Origin: Opitutia bacterium
GTDB taxonomy: Bacteria > Verrucomicrobiota > Verrucomicrobiia > Opitutales > UBA953
Assembly (NCBI GenBank): GCA_003569245.1
Contig: BGOM01000022.1
Span: 1-61,956 of the forward strand
Direction of reading: 5' to 3'
DNA: 61,956 bases
The stretch's first letter is position 1; each line of letters begins with the position of its first letter. A model generated the notes under the pieces. That model had not been told where the DNA came from, made no database searches, and saw nothing but the letters and a program-made list of their open reading frames with translations. Made by a program: the position numbers and the translations under genes. Shown here piece after piece: positions 44,591 through 54,291 of this stretch.

Positions 44591-45275
44591 TCAGGCCTGG
44601 TCTTCGCCCTTCGGGATGACGGCCCCGAAGCTCATCAGCAAGCCGAGCGCCTCGGAGACCTTGAGCTTGGTCTCGCGGATCTCCTCCGGCGGCACCTGGA
44701 GGATGAAGCCCGAGGTCGGGGCCGGCGCGGCCGGGATGAAGACGTTGACCACGGGGCGGCCGATGGCCTCGGAGAAGGCGGTCGGCTGTTCGTGGGTGAC
44801 GAAGGCGATGCTCCAGCAGTCCTTGCGGGGGTACTGGACCAGCACCACGCGCCGGAAGGTGTCCTTGTTGCGTCCGCTGAGGGCGTCGACCATCTGGCGG
44901 ATGGAGTTGTACAGCGCGCCCAGGCCCGGCGTCTTCTCCAGCATCTTGGCGAAGACATGGTGCATGAACTTGCCGAAGAGCCGCTTCGACAGGTAGCCGA
45001 TCACGGTGAGCACGAGCAGCATCACGATGGCCGAGGCCACGGTCAGCCCCAGCCCCATGAGGCCCTCGTTGAGGTTCGGGCAGCGGCTGCTTGGTGTTCT
45101 CGAAGAACCAGTTGATGACGAGCACCGCGAGCTGCTTCGCCGGCTTGCCGAGGAGATCCACGAGGACCGAGACGACATAGAGCGTCAGCCCGAGCGGCAG
45201 CATCAGGAAGAGGCCCGTGAGGAAGTTATGCCCCAGACGGGATAGGAAGGTCGGTTTGTCGGCGGGCTGACTCAT
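44591..45275 (-). CDS. DUF502 membrane protein (frameshift near 45080)
   Basis: From ATG 45275 (MSQPADKPTFLSRLGHNFL), a first helix TGLFLMLPLGLTLYVVSVLVDLL is followed by NWFFENTKQPLPEP. The frame then switches near 45080 to NLNEGLMGLGLTVASAIVMLLVLTVIGYLSKRLFG (45040-44970), the IRQMVDALSGRNKDTFRRVV region and FILQVPPEEIRETKL. Together these make a complete DUF502 protein of about 228 residues; the 685-bp span is one base off a multiple of three. DUF502 proteins sit in the bacterial membrane with unknown function; a plant homologue (LCV/COV family) exists. The lone indel may be a sequence error. It is 5 bp upstream of recO. Confidence 0.75.
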
Positions 45276-45336
45276 GTGGGGCCTAGGAAAGCCCTTTCGC
45301 TCCTGCTGGCAAGGGTGGGCGCGGTTAACCGCGGGT

Positions 45337-45364
45337 TTGCTTTCGGCCGGCGGGGGCGTATCTT
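45337..45364 (+). promoter_or_regulatory. Predicted promoter of the SOUL gene
   Basis: TTGCTT (45337-45342), 16-bp spacer, TATCTT (45359-45364), then 9 nt to ATG 45374. The -35 box starts 37 nt before the ATG. Confidence 0.45.
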
Positions 45365-45373
45365 GGCGGGGCA

Positions 45374-45949
45374 ATGAGATTGCCCCATCTCCTCCTCGCC
45401 ATGGCCACCTTCGTCCCCTCTTTCCTCCGCGGTACCGAGGAAGCCTACCCGCGGACCCCGATGGGTTCGATGGAGATCAAGACCTTGCCGGCGGCCCGCC
45501 TGATGCTGGCCGAATCCCCGAAGGGCTATTTCGAGTCCGGCAACGGGCTTTTCATGAAGCTCTTCCGTTACATCGACGGCAACCAGATCCCGATGACGGC
45601 CCCGGTGGAGGCGCGTCTCCAGCCCGGCGTCATGATCTTCTACATGGACGCCGGTTCGGCCAAGCGGACCGACCTGCAGGCCACCCCGCAGGTGAAGCTC
45701 GCGGAGACCCCGGCCCGCCGGGTCGCCTCGATCGGCGTGCGCGGCTCCTACACGCGCGAGAACTTCGAGGAGGCGCTGGGCAAGCTCAAGGCCTGGGCGG
45801 CGACCCGCTCCGATTTCGTCCCGGCGGGCGAGCCCTACGCGGTCTATTGGAACAGCCCCTTCGTCCCGGGGATCTTCAAGCACTCCGAGGTGCACATCCC
45901 GCTGAAGTCCGGGCCGACCTGCGATGTTCCCGCCCCGGCGAAGAAGTAG
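45374..45949 (+). CDS. SOUL/HBP family heme-binding protein
   Basis: 191 codons. A hydrophobic start (MRLPHLLLAMATFVPSFL) may be a signal. The SOUL fold is recognised from GYFESGNGLFMKLFRYIDGNQIPMTAPVEARL, a late YAVYWNSPFVPGIFKHSEVHIPL, and central RRVASIGVRGSYTRENFEEALGKLKAWA. In SOUL proteins the heme-binding site is partly hydrophobic; no HisxHis is evident. It may bind heme or tetrapyrroles, possibly periplasmic. It is divergent from the DUF502 gene with about 100 bp between starts. Confidence 0.8.
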   Translation: MRLPHLLLAMATFVPSFLRGTEEAYPRTPMGSMEIKTLPAARLMLAESPKGYFESGNGLFMKLFRYIDGNQIPMTAPVEARLQPGVMIFYMDAGSAKRTDLQATPQVKLAETPARRVASIGVRGSYTRENFEEALGKLKAWAATRSDFVPAGEPYAVYWNSPFVPGIFKHSEVHIPLKSGPTCDVPAPAKK

Positions 45950-45957
45950 TCCCCGCC

Positions 45958-46662
45958 TCAGCGCCAGACCAGGACCCACTCGACCTTCGCGGCCTCGTCG
46001 TCGATCCGCGTCGGTTCCCCGGCCTTGGCCGCGGCGATCAGTTCGGACGCCTTGCGCCGCTGCGACTTGTCCTTGCCGGCCTTCGCGAGCAACAGCGCCT
46101 GCAGGCGTTCCCACTCGCGCGTCGTCTCGGGCGCCCCGAGGGCGCCGAGTTTGGCGAGGTTGAATTCCTTGCGCGTCCAGCCGGGCCGGGTCGGGTCGGC
46201 GGTCCGGAGCTGCGCCGCCAGCAGTTCGGAGGGCTTGGCGAGTTCCTTCGCGGCCTTGGCGTCGAGTTCGTAGAGCAGGGCGCCTTCGCCGTTCACCGTG
46301 ACGAAGGTGCCGGCGACGACCTTGGCCTTGGAGAGCGCGCCGAAGCCGCCGCGGTTGGAGCCGAGCTGGCGGGCGGAGAAGTTCGCGACGAACGCCTGGA
46401 ACTTCGCCGGCGGCAGCAGGACGATGATGGCCCCGCCGGCCTCGTCTTTCTCGTTGCCGGAGAGGATGCGCACCGCCGCCACCGGGGCGTCGCTCGCCAC
46501 GAGGCCGGGTTCCTCCAGACCGAGGACGGCGGTCTTCACCGGCTTGCCTTCGAACTGCGCCGGGGTGGCGCGCCACGTGTCGGCGGCGAACGGGTCGCCC
46601 TTGCGGGCGTTGGGCGTCAGGGCCGCGAGCGCCGCGGCGACGAGGAGCAGGGGTCCGTTCAT
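45958..46662 (-). CDS. Secreted protein of unknown function
   Basis: 234 codons with a short possible signal (MNGPLLLVAAALAALTPNA). Mature part: AVLGLEEPGLVASDAPVAAVRIL, GGAIIVLLPPAKFQAFVANF, KAKVVAGTFVTVNGEGALLYEL and C-terminal KVEWVLVWR. No family is recognised. It lies 4 bp downstream of pyrD, probably in its transcript, and converges on the SOUL gene. Confidence 0.55.
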   Translation of the reverse strand: MNGPLLLVAAALAALTPNARKGDPFAADTWRATPAQFEGKPVKTAVLGLEEPGLVASDAPVAAVRILSGNEKDEAGGAIIVLLPPAKFQAFVANFSARQLGSNRGGFGALSKAKVVAGTFVTVNGEGALLYELDAKAAKELAKPSELLAAQLRTADPTRPGWTRKEFNLAKLGALGAPETTREWERLQALLLAKAGKDKSQRRKASELIAAAKAGEPTRIDDEAAKVEWVLVWR

Positions 46663-46666
46663 CGGT

Positions 46667-47719
46667 TCAGGCCCAGTCGCGCTGGCGCCAGGCGAGGCCT
46701 TCGGCGATCTCGCGGGCGAGGGCCGGTCCGCGGAAAACCAGCCCGGAGTAGACCTGCACGAGGCAGGCGCCTTCGTCCATGAAGCGCCCCGCGTCCGCCG
46801 CGCAGGTGATCCCGCCGCAACCCACCACCGGGATCCGTCCGCCGGATTCCTTGACGAGGAAACGCACGACCTTGAGCGAGCGTTCGAGCAGCGGCGCGCC
46901 GCTGAGCCCGCCCTTCGTCGCGCACGCCTCGGTGCCGGGCGGGCGCGTGATGGTCGTGTTGGTGGCGATGATGCCCGCGAAGCCGCATTCGCCGACGACG
47001 CTGACGATGTCGGCCAGCTGGTGCGGGTTGAGGTCCGGCGCGACCTTGAGGAGCAGCGGCACGGGGCCGCCGGCGACGCCGCGGTTCTCGCGGGCGAGGG
47101 TGGCGAGGAGCGTCACGAGCGGGCCGCGGTCCTGCAGGGCGCGCAGGCCCGTGGTGTTCGGGCTGCTGATGTTGACGACGACGTAGTCGGCCAGGGGCGC
47201 GAGGCGCTGGAAGCCGAGCAGGTAGTCCTCATGGGCGCGCTCGTTCGGGGTGTCCTTGTTCTTGCCGAGGTTGATGCCGAGCGGGCAGGCGCGGCGGCCG
47301 CGGCCGGGCTGGCCCGACAGGCGCGCGTGCAACGCCTCGACGCCGGCGTTGGGAAAACCGTAGGAGTTCACCACCGCCTTCAGGGCGGGGTAGCGGAAGA
47401 CGCGGGGACGTTCGTTGCCGGGTTGGGCCTTGGGGGTGACGGTGCCGATCTCGACGTGGCCGAAGCCCAGCGCCGCCGCGCCGCGCCAGCCCAGCCCGTC
47501 CTTGTCGAACCCGGCGGCGAGACCGACATGGTTGGGGAACTTCAGGCCGAAGGCCTCGATCGGCTTGCCCCCGCGCGGGGTCAGCCGACGTTCCAGCAGG
47601 GCGCGGAGCGGGGCGAGGGCGCCGAGCAGACCCATCCCGCGCAGGCCGAACTGGTGGGCCTTCTCCGGGTCCATCGCATAAAGACCCCGGGCGACGACTT
47701 TTTCGTAGAGGAAAGACAT
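46667..47719 (-). CDS. pyrD: Dihydroorotate dehydrogenase (quinone)
   Basis: 350 codons. Class 2, membrane-associated enzyme: oxidises dihydroorotate in pyrimidine synthesis with quinone as acceptor. An N-terminal helix pair (YAMDPEKAHQFGLRGMGLLGALAPL) gives the quinone tunnel. The core has GLAAGFDKDGLGWRGAAALGFGHVEIGTVTPKAQPGN (described over 47420-47530), NSYGFPNAG, VVNISSPNTTGLRALQ with the catalytic serine, LLKVAPDLN, ATNTTI and VVGCGGITCAADA. The length is normal. Followed by a secreted unknown. Confidence 0.95.
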   Translation of the reverse strand: MSFLYEKVVARGLYAMDPEKAHQFGLRGMGLLGALAPLRALLERRLTPRGGKPIEAFGLKFPNHVGLAAGFDKDGLGWRGAAALGFGHVEIGTVTPKAQPGNERPRVFRYPALKAVVNSYGFPNAGVEALHARLSGQPGRGRRACPLGINLGKNKDTPNERAHEDYLLGFQRLAPLADYVVVNISSPNTTGLRALQDRGPLVTLLATLARENRGVAGGPVPLLLKVAPDLNPHQLADIVSVVGECGFAGIIATNTTITRPPGTEACATKGGLSGAPLLERSLKVVRFLVKESGGRIPVVGCGGITCAADAGRFMDEGACLVQVYSGLVFRGPALAREIAEGLAWRQRDWA

Positions 47720-47818
47720 GAGGGGCAGTTAAGGGAGGAACGGGCGGAAGGGAAGCGGAGAACCCCAGGGCGCCGACCCCTCTTGACTCCCTGCGGGACT
47801 TGGGCAAACCCCTCTGCC

Positions 47819-48586
47819 ATGGCCGTGACCACTTCCAAGCTTCTCTGGTGCACCATCCGCTTCAAAGACAAGGAGGGGAACTGGTGGGTGAAGGAGAACT
47901 CCGACCCCAAGCACTACGAGCCCGATGGTCTGGGTATCCTGGATCCCTTCCAGTTCCCTTGGATCCTCGACATGCTGGACCCCCTCCGGGAGTACGGCCT
48001 CTCCAATGAGATCCTCGAGGCGGCCTTCGTCCCCTTCCAGGTCCAGGACATCGACAAGGACAACACCGTCCGACTCGCCCGCGTCGCCGAGCACATCCTC
48101 GACTCCGAGGAGCCCCTCTTCGCCCTGCCGAACATCAAGGACGGCGACAAAGGCGCCTACGCCGACTTCCTCGAGCATATCATGCGCCTGCGCGTGAAGC
48201 TCATCAACGACACCATCAAGCTCGAGCAGAAGCTGACCGTCGAGGACGTGGATGAGCAGCTTTCCGAACTGCGTAACCAGGCCCTGATCGAAGGCCGTGA
48301 CATCCACCCGCTCGAGGAGATCACCGATATCCTGGAGTTCGTCCCGCAGGGCCATGAGGTCCCGGGCGAGGACGATGACGATGACAAGCCGTCCCGCGCC
48401 GTCAGCGCCGCCGACGACCTGCCCGACCTCCCCGAGGTCGAGGACGTCGACAAGGACATGGAGAAGAACCTCCGCTGGGACGACGAGGAGGAGGCTCCCG
48501 CCGAGGGGGCCGAAGGGGCCGAGGGCGACGAAGAGGGCGGCTCGTCCGCCAAGGGTTCGTCGGGCGGCACCCGTCGCCGGCGCTGA
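47819..48586 (+). CDS. Acidic protein of unknown function
   Basis: 255 codons from ATG 47819; the open frame upstream continues to 46298 but is an antisense shadow of pyrD. The opening (TTSKLLWCTIRFKDKEGNWWVKENSD) looks globular. A charged, predicted helical middle with LPNIKDGDKGAYADFLEHIMRLRVKLINDTIKLEQKL (48130-48240) follows. The last 75 residues are very acidic and low-complexity (EDDDDDKP, WDDEEEAPAEGAEGAEGDEE), then a basic end GGTRRRR. I know no family. TTGACT at 47783-47788 is 36 nt before the ATG. Confidence 0.6.
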   Translation: MAVTTSKLLWCTIRFKDKEGNWWVKENSDPKHYEPDGLGILDPFQFPWILDMLDPLREYGLSNEILEAAFVPFQVQDIDKDNTVRLARVAEHILDSEEPLFALPNIKDGDKGAYADFLEHIMRLRVKLINDTIKLEQKLTVEDVDEQLSELRNQALIEGRDIHPLEEITDILEFVPQGHEVPGEDDDDDKPSRAVSAADDLPDLPEVEDVDKDMEKNLRWDDEEEAPAEGAEGAEGDEEGGSSAKGSSGGTRRRR

Positions 48587-48598
48587 GCCGGTCAGCGG

Positions 48599-49516
48599 TT
48601 ACTTCGACGGCTCGACGGCCGTCGCCGGCTTGTCGGCCGGCTTGGGCGTCTCGGTCGGCTCGACCTTGGCCTTGGACGCGGCCTGCGATTCGAAGAGCCA
48701 CAGGCGCCGGGAGGCCATGTCGATGGCGATCGGGTGGGCCCGCAGGAAGTCGTCGCCCAGGAGATTATGCTCGTGGTCGCGGTTGAATTCGACGCCCGTC
48801 AGCGGCACGCCGCCGATGCGGAGCGACTTGATCTGGCAGGTCTCCACGCGCGTGAGCGACACCCCCCGCACGGTGGCCACGGGCACGTAGCCCTTGAAGG
48901 TGGTCTTCCCCTTGAACTTCAGCGAGCTCATGTACGACTTGGAGGCGCCCGAATCGACGATCATCGGCACCTTCTGGCCCTCGACCTCGATGTTCACGCC
49001 GCAGTGGCCGCCGCGGCTGTAGCAGGGGATCTCGTGCGCCGAGGAGGTATCCGGCGTCTTCCCCAAGGTCATGACCTTGTTGGCCAGGTCCATGTAGAAG
49101 GGCTTCTCGAAGAGGATATCCGCGCCGATGAGGCCGTCGAGCTCCATGCCGTCGAGCGGCATGATGCTGATGTGGAAGTCCCGCCAGACCGCGCCGCCCG
49201 CCTCGAGCTTCTCGACGTAGCCGAAGGTGTTCTCGCTCCGGCCGGAGTTGCCCATCGACGGCACCGTGAAAGCCTCGGTGACGTCGCACTTGGCCGCGCC
49301 GCGCGGCGTCAGCACGCCGGTGCCTTGGCAACCCGTGTCCACGCCGAGCGTGAGGGTCGCGCCGTTGATCTTCACCTGGATCGTCGGGATGGAACGGACA
49401 CGCAGGCGGAACGTGGCGAGACCTTCCGCCGGGAACTCCGACTTCGGTTTCTTGACCTCCTGGGCCGGCAGGGCCGCGGCCATCAGGGCGATGAGGCAGG
49501 CGAGCAGGGTTCTCAT
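48599..49516 (-). CDS. Secreted retropepsin-like aspartic protease with two lobes
   Basis: 305 codons, signal peptide MRTLLACLIALMAAALPAQ. Two aspartic-protease lobes: LGVDTGCQGTG (Asp60) and, in the second half, MIVDSGASKSYM (Asp188), each with a nearby hydrophobic-Gly pair (GLIGADILF, NLLGDDFLR). Retropepsin-like bacterial proteases usually have one lobe and form dimers; having two in one chain makes it self-contained, as in pepsins. Cysteines 63 and 77, and 165 and 172, could pair. The tail is Pro/Thr/Lys-rich. Periplasmic or secreted; substrate unknown. Confidence 0.75.
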   Translation of the reverse strand: MRTLLACLIALMAAALPAQEVKKPKSEFPAEGLATFRLRVRSIPTIQVKINGATLTLGVDTGCQGTGVLTPRGAAKCDVTEAFTVPSMGNSGRSENTFGYVEKLEAGGAVWRDFHISIMPLDGMELDGLIGADILFEKPFYMDLANKVMTLGKTPDTSSAHEIPCYSRGGHCGVNIEVEGQKVPMIVDSGASKSYMSSLKFKGKTTFKGYVPVATVRGVSLTRVETCQIKSLRIGGVPLTGVEFNRDHEHNLLGDDFLRAHPIAIDMASRRLWLFESQAASKAKVEPTETPKPADKPATAVEPSK

Positions 49517-49580
49517 GGTCCGGTCGGGGATGAGTCCACCTTGGCCCGAAACCAGGGGAGGTCGAGCGGTCTCTGCCGAT

Positions 49581-51164
49581 TTATCGGCCGGTCCGGCGAC
49601 GGCGCCAGACGTAGGTCGCGGCGAACGCGAGCCCGCCCAGCCCGACGGCCCAGTCCCCGTGGCGGACCCAGAACGTCGCCGCTCCGCGCGGGGAGCGGAT
49701 TTCGGCCAGCTGGACGGCCGGATACCCGTCGCCGGTCGGCAGCATCAGCCCGCGGGGCGTGATGACCCCGCTCCAGCCGTCGTTGCCCGAACGGGCGACC
49801 GGCAGGCCGGTGGCGACCGCGAGCAGGACCGAATGCGCCGTGTGCTGCGCGTCGGCCGCCTCGTGCCCGTACCAGCCATCGTTGGTCACCACCGCCAGGA
49901 GGTCGGCCCCGGCCAGCGCATGCTCGCGGGCGAGCGCCGGGAAGACGTCCTCGTAGCAGACCAGCGGACCGGCCAGGAAAGTGAAGCCGCCGCGGGTGGT
50001 CAGGGGCAGCAGGGTGGGGGCCTGGCCGGCGACGCAGTCCTCCGCGATCGGCACGACCTTGCGCAGCGGCAGCCAGTCGGCCCCGGGTACGTATTCGCCG
50101 AACGGCACCAGGTGGCGCTTCGCGTAGGTCGGCTTCTGCGCGCCTTCGGCGGTCACCACGGCCACGCTGTTCGCGTAACCGCCGGTCCGGCGTTCGACGG
50201 CGCCGATCAGCAAAGGCGTGCCCGGCGTCACCTGGCGGAGCATCGCCTGGTAGGACGGGTCGTCGAGCAGCGCCGGCAAGGCCGCCTCCGGCCAGAGGAT
50301 CACGTCCGGCTTGTCCGCCAAGGTCGCGCGCGCGGCCTCCGTCAGCGTCGTCGCATGCTGCTTGAACTTGTCCAGATGCCACTTCTCCGTCGGGTCGAAA
50401 TGCGTGCGGACCGCGGCGATGCGTACCGTCGCGACGGGCGCGCGGCGCGCGGCCTCGGTCAACGTCAGCGCGAAACCCGCGGCGATCACCCCGAGGCCCA
50501 GGTAGAGCTCGGGCGTCAGGCGCTTCGTCCAATCCATCGGTCCGAGCGGCGTCAGCGCGGCGTCGGCTCGTCGGAAGCGGCGCAGCCGGATGATCCAGCT
50601 GGCCAGCCCGAGATTGATGAGCACCAAGCCCATCGACAGGCCCGTCGGCCCGACCCACGCGCACAGCGTCAGCATCACCGGGTTGCCTTGCTGGCTGGCG
50701 GCGAGCGGCAACCAGCCGAAGCCGGTGAGGAAGGTGGTCCGGGCCCATTCGAGCAAGCCCCACGCGCCCGCGAGCCCCAGCATCGCGAGGAGCCGCGCCG
50801 GTAGGCCGGCCTCGCCGACGGCTGGCAGGATCCAGCGCAGGGCCAGGCACCACAGCCAAGGGAAGAGCGCGCAATAGGCGGTCAGCCCCACGAGTCCGAG
50901 CCAGCCGAGCGGCGGGTAGACGTGGCGCAGCCAGACGAGCAGCGCGACCCACAGCGCCCAGCTCGTGAGGAAGGCCGCGCGGCGCCAAAGGCGGAAGTCG
51001 GGCGCCGCCGCCGCGGCCAGCGCGGCCGGGATCAGCGCGAAGAACGCGACGAACGGGTGCCCGAGCGGCGGGAACGAGCAAAACAGGAGGACCGCGCTCA
51101 GGCCCAGCCCGAGCCAGGTCGCGCGCCCGCCCACCGGCGCCGGGCTCGCGTCCGCCGCGGTCAT
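49581..51164 (-). CDS. lnt: Apolipoprotein N-acyltransferase
   Basis: 527 codons from ATG 51164, which overlaps the secA stop (ATGA). It adds the third acyl chain to lipoproteins in the inner membrane. About six N-terminal helices (FALIPAALAAAAAP, LLVWLRHVYPPLGWLGLVGL) precede a nitrilase-fold periplasmic domain with the Glu-Lys-Cys triad: DVILWPEAALP, YAKRHLVPFGEYVPG and PLVCYEDVFPALA. LAVVTNDGWYG supports the family. One C-terminal helix follows. It is cotranscribed with secA. Confidence 0.95.
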   Translation of the reverse strand: MTAADASPAPVGGRATWLGLGLSAVLLFCSFPPLGHPFVAFFALIPAALAAAAAPDFRLWRRAAFLTSWALWVALLVWLRHVYPPLGWLGLVGLTAYCALFPWLWCLALRWILPAVGEAGLPARLLAMLGLAGAWGLLEWARTTFLTGFGWLPLAASQQGNPVMLTLCAWVGPTGLSMGLVLINLGLASWIIRLRRFRRADAALTPLGPMDWTKRLTPELYLGLGVIAAGFALTLTEAARRAPVATVRIAAVRTHFDPTEKWHLDKFKQHATTLTEAARATLADKPDVILWPEAALPALLDDPSYQAMLRQVTPGTPLLIGAVERRTGGYANSVAVVTAEGAQKPTYAKRHLVPFGEYVPGADWLPLRKVVPIAEDCVAGQAPTLLPLTTRGGFTFLAGPLVCYEDVFPALAREHALAGADLLAVVTNDGWYGHEAADAQHTAHSVLLAVATGLPVARSGNDGWSGVITPRGLMLPTGDGYPAVQLAEIRSPRGAATFWVRHGDWAVGLGGLAFAATYVWRRRRTGR

Positions 51165-54100
51165 TCCGAGATTACCTGGGCGACTTCCCAGCCCTCGTCG
51201 CGGACCAGCGGCTCGGCCTTCTTCCACTTCAGTTCCTGCGACTCCGGCCCCTTGGTGATGCGGACGATGGCGTTGCGCCCGATCTTCGGGAGCTCGCGGC
51301 GGAAGGGGGCGTGCTTGACGGGGGCCGGCGCCGGGGCGGCCGGGGCGGCGGTCGTCGCGACGGGAGCGCCGGGTTCGGCCGGGCCGATGGCCATGGCCTG
51401 GCCTTGGGCGCGGCGCATGAGGGCCTCCAGCGCCTCCATCGAGGACGCGAGGCGGAAGAGCTTGCGGCAGACGTCCTCGCGGAGCTGGCCCATGAGGTCG
51501 GCGAAGGCCCGGAAGGCCTCCGTCTTGTACTCGTTCAGCGGGTCCTTCTGGGCGTAGCTGCGGAGGTTCACCGCGCGGCGCAGCTCGTCCATGTCGGTCA
51601 GGTGGTTCTGCCAGTTGCGGTCGATGGCCTGGAGCAGCACGTGGCGCTCGATGTAGGTGATGACCTCGGCCGGCTCATGGGCCTCGCGGCTGGCGTGCAG
51701 GTCCATGACCTTGCGCAGCGCGAACTCGGCGGCCTGGGGCAGCGTGCGACCCTGCAGGTCGGCGGCCTCGAGCCGCAGGTGGAAGCAACCGGCGTACCAG
51801 CTCGTGAAGGCGTTGACGCCCTGGGCGGTCGGGGCGGTCGCGCCTTCCGGGTAGGCCTGGGCGAGGCGTTCCTCGATCTCCTCGGCGAGCACGTCGCGGA
51901 CGGCCTCGCGGGAATCCTGGGCGGCGAGGGTGCGGTTGCGCAGCGCGTAGACGATCTGGCGCTGGCGGTTCAGCACGTCGTCGTACTGCAGCAGCCGCTT
52001 GCGCATCGAGTAGTTCTGGCCCTCGACGCGCTTCTGGGCGGTGCCGATCGAGCGGTTGAGCAGCGGGTGCTCCAGCGGTTCGCCTTCCTTGAAGGACTTC
52101 TCGAGGAGGGAGGAGATGATGCCCGCGTTGGAGAACAGACGCATCAGGTCGTCCTCCAGCGCGATGAGGAAGCGGGAGCGGCCCGGGTCGCCCTGGCGGG
52201 AGCAGCGGCCGCGCAGCTGGCGGTCGACGCGGCGGGATTCGTGGCGCTCGGTGCCGAGCACGTAGAGGCCGCCGAGCTCGCGTACGCCCTCGCCCAGCCG
52301 GATGTCGGTGCCGCGGCCGGCCATGTTCGTCGCGATGGTCACCGCGCCGCGCTGGCCCGCGAGGGAGACGATCTCGGCCTCCTGCTCGTGGTGCTTGGCG
52401 TTGAGCACCTTGTGCGGTACCTTGGCCATCCCGAGCATGCGGCTGAGCGTCTCGGACGCCTCGACCGAGGCGGTGCCGACGAGGACGGGCTGCCCGCGCG
52501 AGTGCGCGTCGGCGATCTCCTTGATGGCGAAGGCGTACTTCTCGCGGCGCGTCTTGAAGACGATGTCGTTGTCGTCGACGCGGATGCACGGGCGGTGCGT
52601 CGGGATGGTCACGACGGACAGGCGGTAGATGTCGTTGAACTCGGAGGCCTCGGTCTCGGCCGTGCCGGTCATGCCCGCGAGCTTCTCGTACATGCGGAAG
52701 TAATTCTGGATCGTGATCGTCGCGTAGGTCTTGTTCTCCTTCTCGAGCGGCACGTTCTCCTTGGTCTCCACGGCCTGGTGGAGGCCGTCGTTCCAGCGGC
52801 GGCCTTCCATGATGCGGCCGGTGTTCTCGTCGACGATCTTCACCTTGTTCTCGACGACGACGTAGTGGCGGTCGCGTTCATAGAGCGCGTAGGCCTTGAG
52901 CAGCTGGCCGATGGCGTGGATGTCCTCGGACACGCGCGCGTACTCGTCCTCGGCCTGGGCGCGGAGCTCGGCGCGCCGCTCGGGGCTGAGCCCCTCGTCC
53001 TTGTCGAGCTCGACGAAGCGCGTGGGGAGGTCGGGCAGCACGAAGGCGTCGGGCTGGCCCGGGCGCAGGGTGTCGCGGCCGAGCTGCGTGAGGTCGGACT
53101 CGTGGTTGCGCTCGCTGACGGCGAAATAGAGGCGCTCCTTGAGGTGGTAGCGGCGGTCCTTCTCGACCTCGGAGGCCAGGACGCCCTCGTGCTTCTCGAG
53201 GAGCTTGCGCCAGCGGCCGTTCTCCATGAGGCGGAGGAAGACGCGGTTGCGCGGCATGCCGTGGGCGGCGAGCCAGAGCTTGTCGAGCGTGTCGGTGGTC
53301 GGGTCCTTGCCCTCGGCCACGGCGCCGAGCTCGGCGGCGGCCTCGTTGACGATGCGGGTGACCAGGCGCGTCTGGTGGTCGACCAGACCCTGGACGGCCT
53401 CGCGCAGGCGGGGGAAGGCCGGCTCGCGCTCCTCGGTGGCCGGGCCGGAGATGATCAGCGGCGTGCGGGCCTCGTCGATGAGGATGGAGTCGATCTCGTC
53501 GACGATGCAGAAGTAGTGCTCGCGCTGGACCTGCTCGGCCACGCTGAGGGCCATGCCGTTGTCGCGCAGGTAGTCGAAACCGAACTCGGAGGCGGTCCCG
53601 TAGGTGATGTCGCGCTTGTAGGCTTCGACGCGCTCGTCCGGCGGCATCTGGTTCTGGATGCAGCCGACCGTCAGGCCGAGGTAGCCGTAGAGGTGGCCCA
53701 TCCACTCGGAGTCGCGGCGGGCGAGGTAGTCGTTCACCGTGACCAGCTGGCAGTTGCGGCCGGTCAGGGCGTTGAGGTAGAGGGGCAGGGTGGCGACGAG
53801 GGTCTTGCCTTCGCCCGTGGCCATCTCGGCGATCTTGTTCTTATGAAGGGCGATACCTCCGATCAGCTGGGCGTCGAAATGCACCATCTCCCAGGTGAGC
53901 TCGTGGTCGCAGACGATGGCTTTCGTGCCGCAGAGGCGGCGGGCGGCGTTCTTCACCACCGCGAAGGCCTCGGGCAGCAGGTCGTCCAGCTTCTCGCCGC
54001 GGGCGACCCGGGCCTTGAGCTCGCCGGTCTTGGCCTTCAGCTGCTCCTCCGTCAGGGTCTGGTACTCGACCTCGAGGGCGTTGATCCGCTTCACGAGGGG

Positions 54101-54166
54101 GGCGCACTGCCGGAGGAACTTCCGATTGTGGCTGCCGGCGAAGAGCTTGAGGATGCTGAGAAACAT
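51161..54166 (-). CDS. secA: Preprotein translocase ATPase SecA
   Basis: 1001 codons from ATG 54166 ([11 protein letters not shown]). It drives export through SecYEG. Walker A is [19 protein letters not shown]-type box [37 protein letters not shown], and [21 protein letters not shown]. The helical scaffold and wing domains follow. The C-terminus lacks the usual zinc-binding SEC-C motif (CxCxSGxxxxxCC/H) and ends in [21 protein letters not shown] then [16 protein letters not shown]. This tail may dock partners in a different way. It overlaps lnt and is divergent from trxB with about 125 bp between starts. Confidence 0.97.
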   Translation of the reverse strand: MFLSILKLFAGSHNRKFLRQCAPLVKRINALEVEYQTLTEEQLKAKTGELKARVARGEKLDDLLPEAFAVVKNAARRLCGTKAIVCDHELTWEMVHFDAQLIGGIALHKNKIAEMATGEGKTLVATLPLYLNALTGRNCQLVTVNDYLARRDSEWMGHLYGYLGLTVGCIQNQMPPDERVEAYKRDITYGTASEFGFDYLRDNGMALSVAEQVQREHYFCIVDEIDSILIDEARTPLIISGPATEEREPAFPRLREAVQGLVDHQTRLVTRIVNEAAAELGAVAEGKDPTTDTLDKLWLAAHGMPRNRVFLRLMENGRWRKLLEKHEGVLASEVEKDRRYHLKERLYFAVSERNHESDLTQLGRDTLRPGQPDAFVLPDLPTRFVELDKDEGLSPERRAELRAQAEDEYARVSEDIHAIGQLLKAYALYERDRHYVVVENKVKIVDENTGRIMEGRRWNDGLHQAVETKENVPLEKENKTYATITIQNYFRMYEKLAGMTGTAETEASEFNDIYRLSVVTIPTHRPCIRVDDNDIVFKTRREKYAFAIKEIADAHSRGQPVLVGTASVEASETLSRMLGMAKVPHKVLNAKHHEQEAEIVSLAGQRGAVTIATNMAGRGTDIRLGEGVRELGGLYVLGTERHESRRVDRQLRGRCSRQGDPGRSRFLIALEDDLMRLFSNAGIISSLLEKSFKEGEPLEHPLLNRSIGTAQKRVEGQNYSMRKRLLQYDDVLNRQRQIVYALRNRTLAAQDSREAVRDVLAEEIEERLAQAYPEGATAPTAQGVNAFTSWYAGCFHLRLEAADLQGRTLPQAAEFALRKVMDLHASREAHEPAEVITYIERHVLLQAIDRNWQNHLTDMDELRRAVNLRSYAQKDPLNEYKTEAFRAFADLMGQLREDVCRKLFRLASSMEALEALMRRAQGQAMAIGPAEPGAPVATTAAPAAPAPAPVKHAPFRRELPKIGRNAIVRITKGPESQELKWKKAEPLVRDEGWEVAQVISE

Positions 54167-54291
54167 GGGTCCGGGGCGAACCCGTAGCAAACCCGCACCC
54201 GCCCCCCGGGGCAAGCCATTTGACTCAGTTGTTCACAAGGGGTTTTCGGCCTTGCCGTCACCGTCCAGCCCTCAAGATGGAGGCCTTCCCC

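Noticed and set aside
51311..54187. 958-codon open frame on the plus strand
   Set aside because: Antisense to secA, which is unmistakable.
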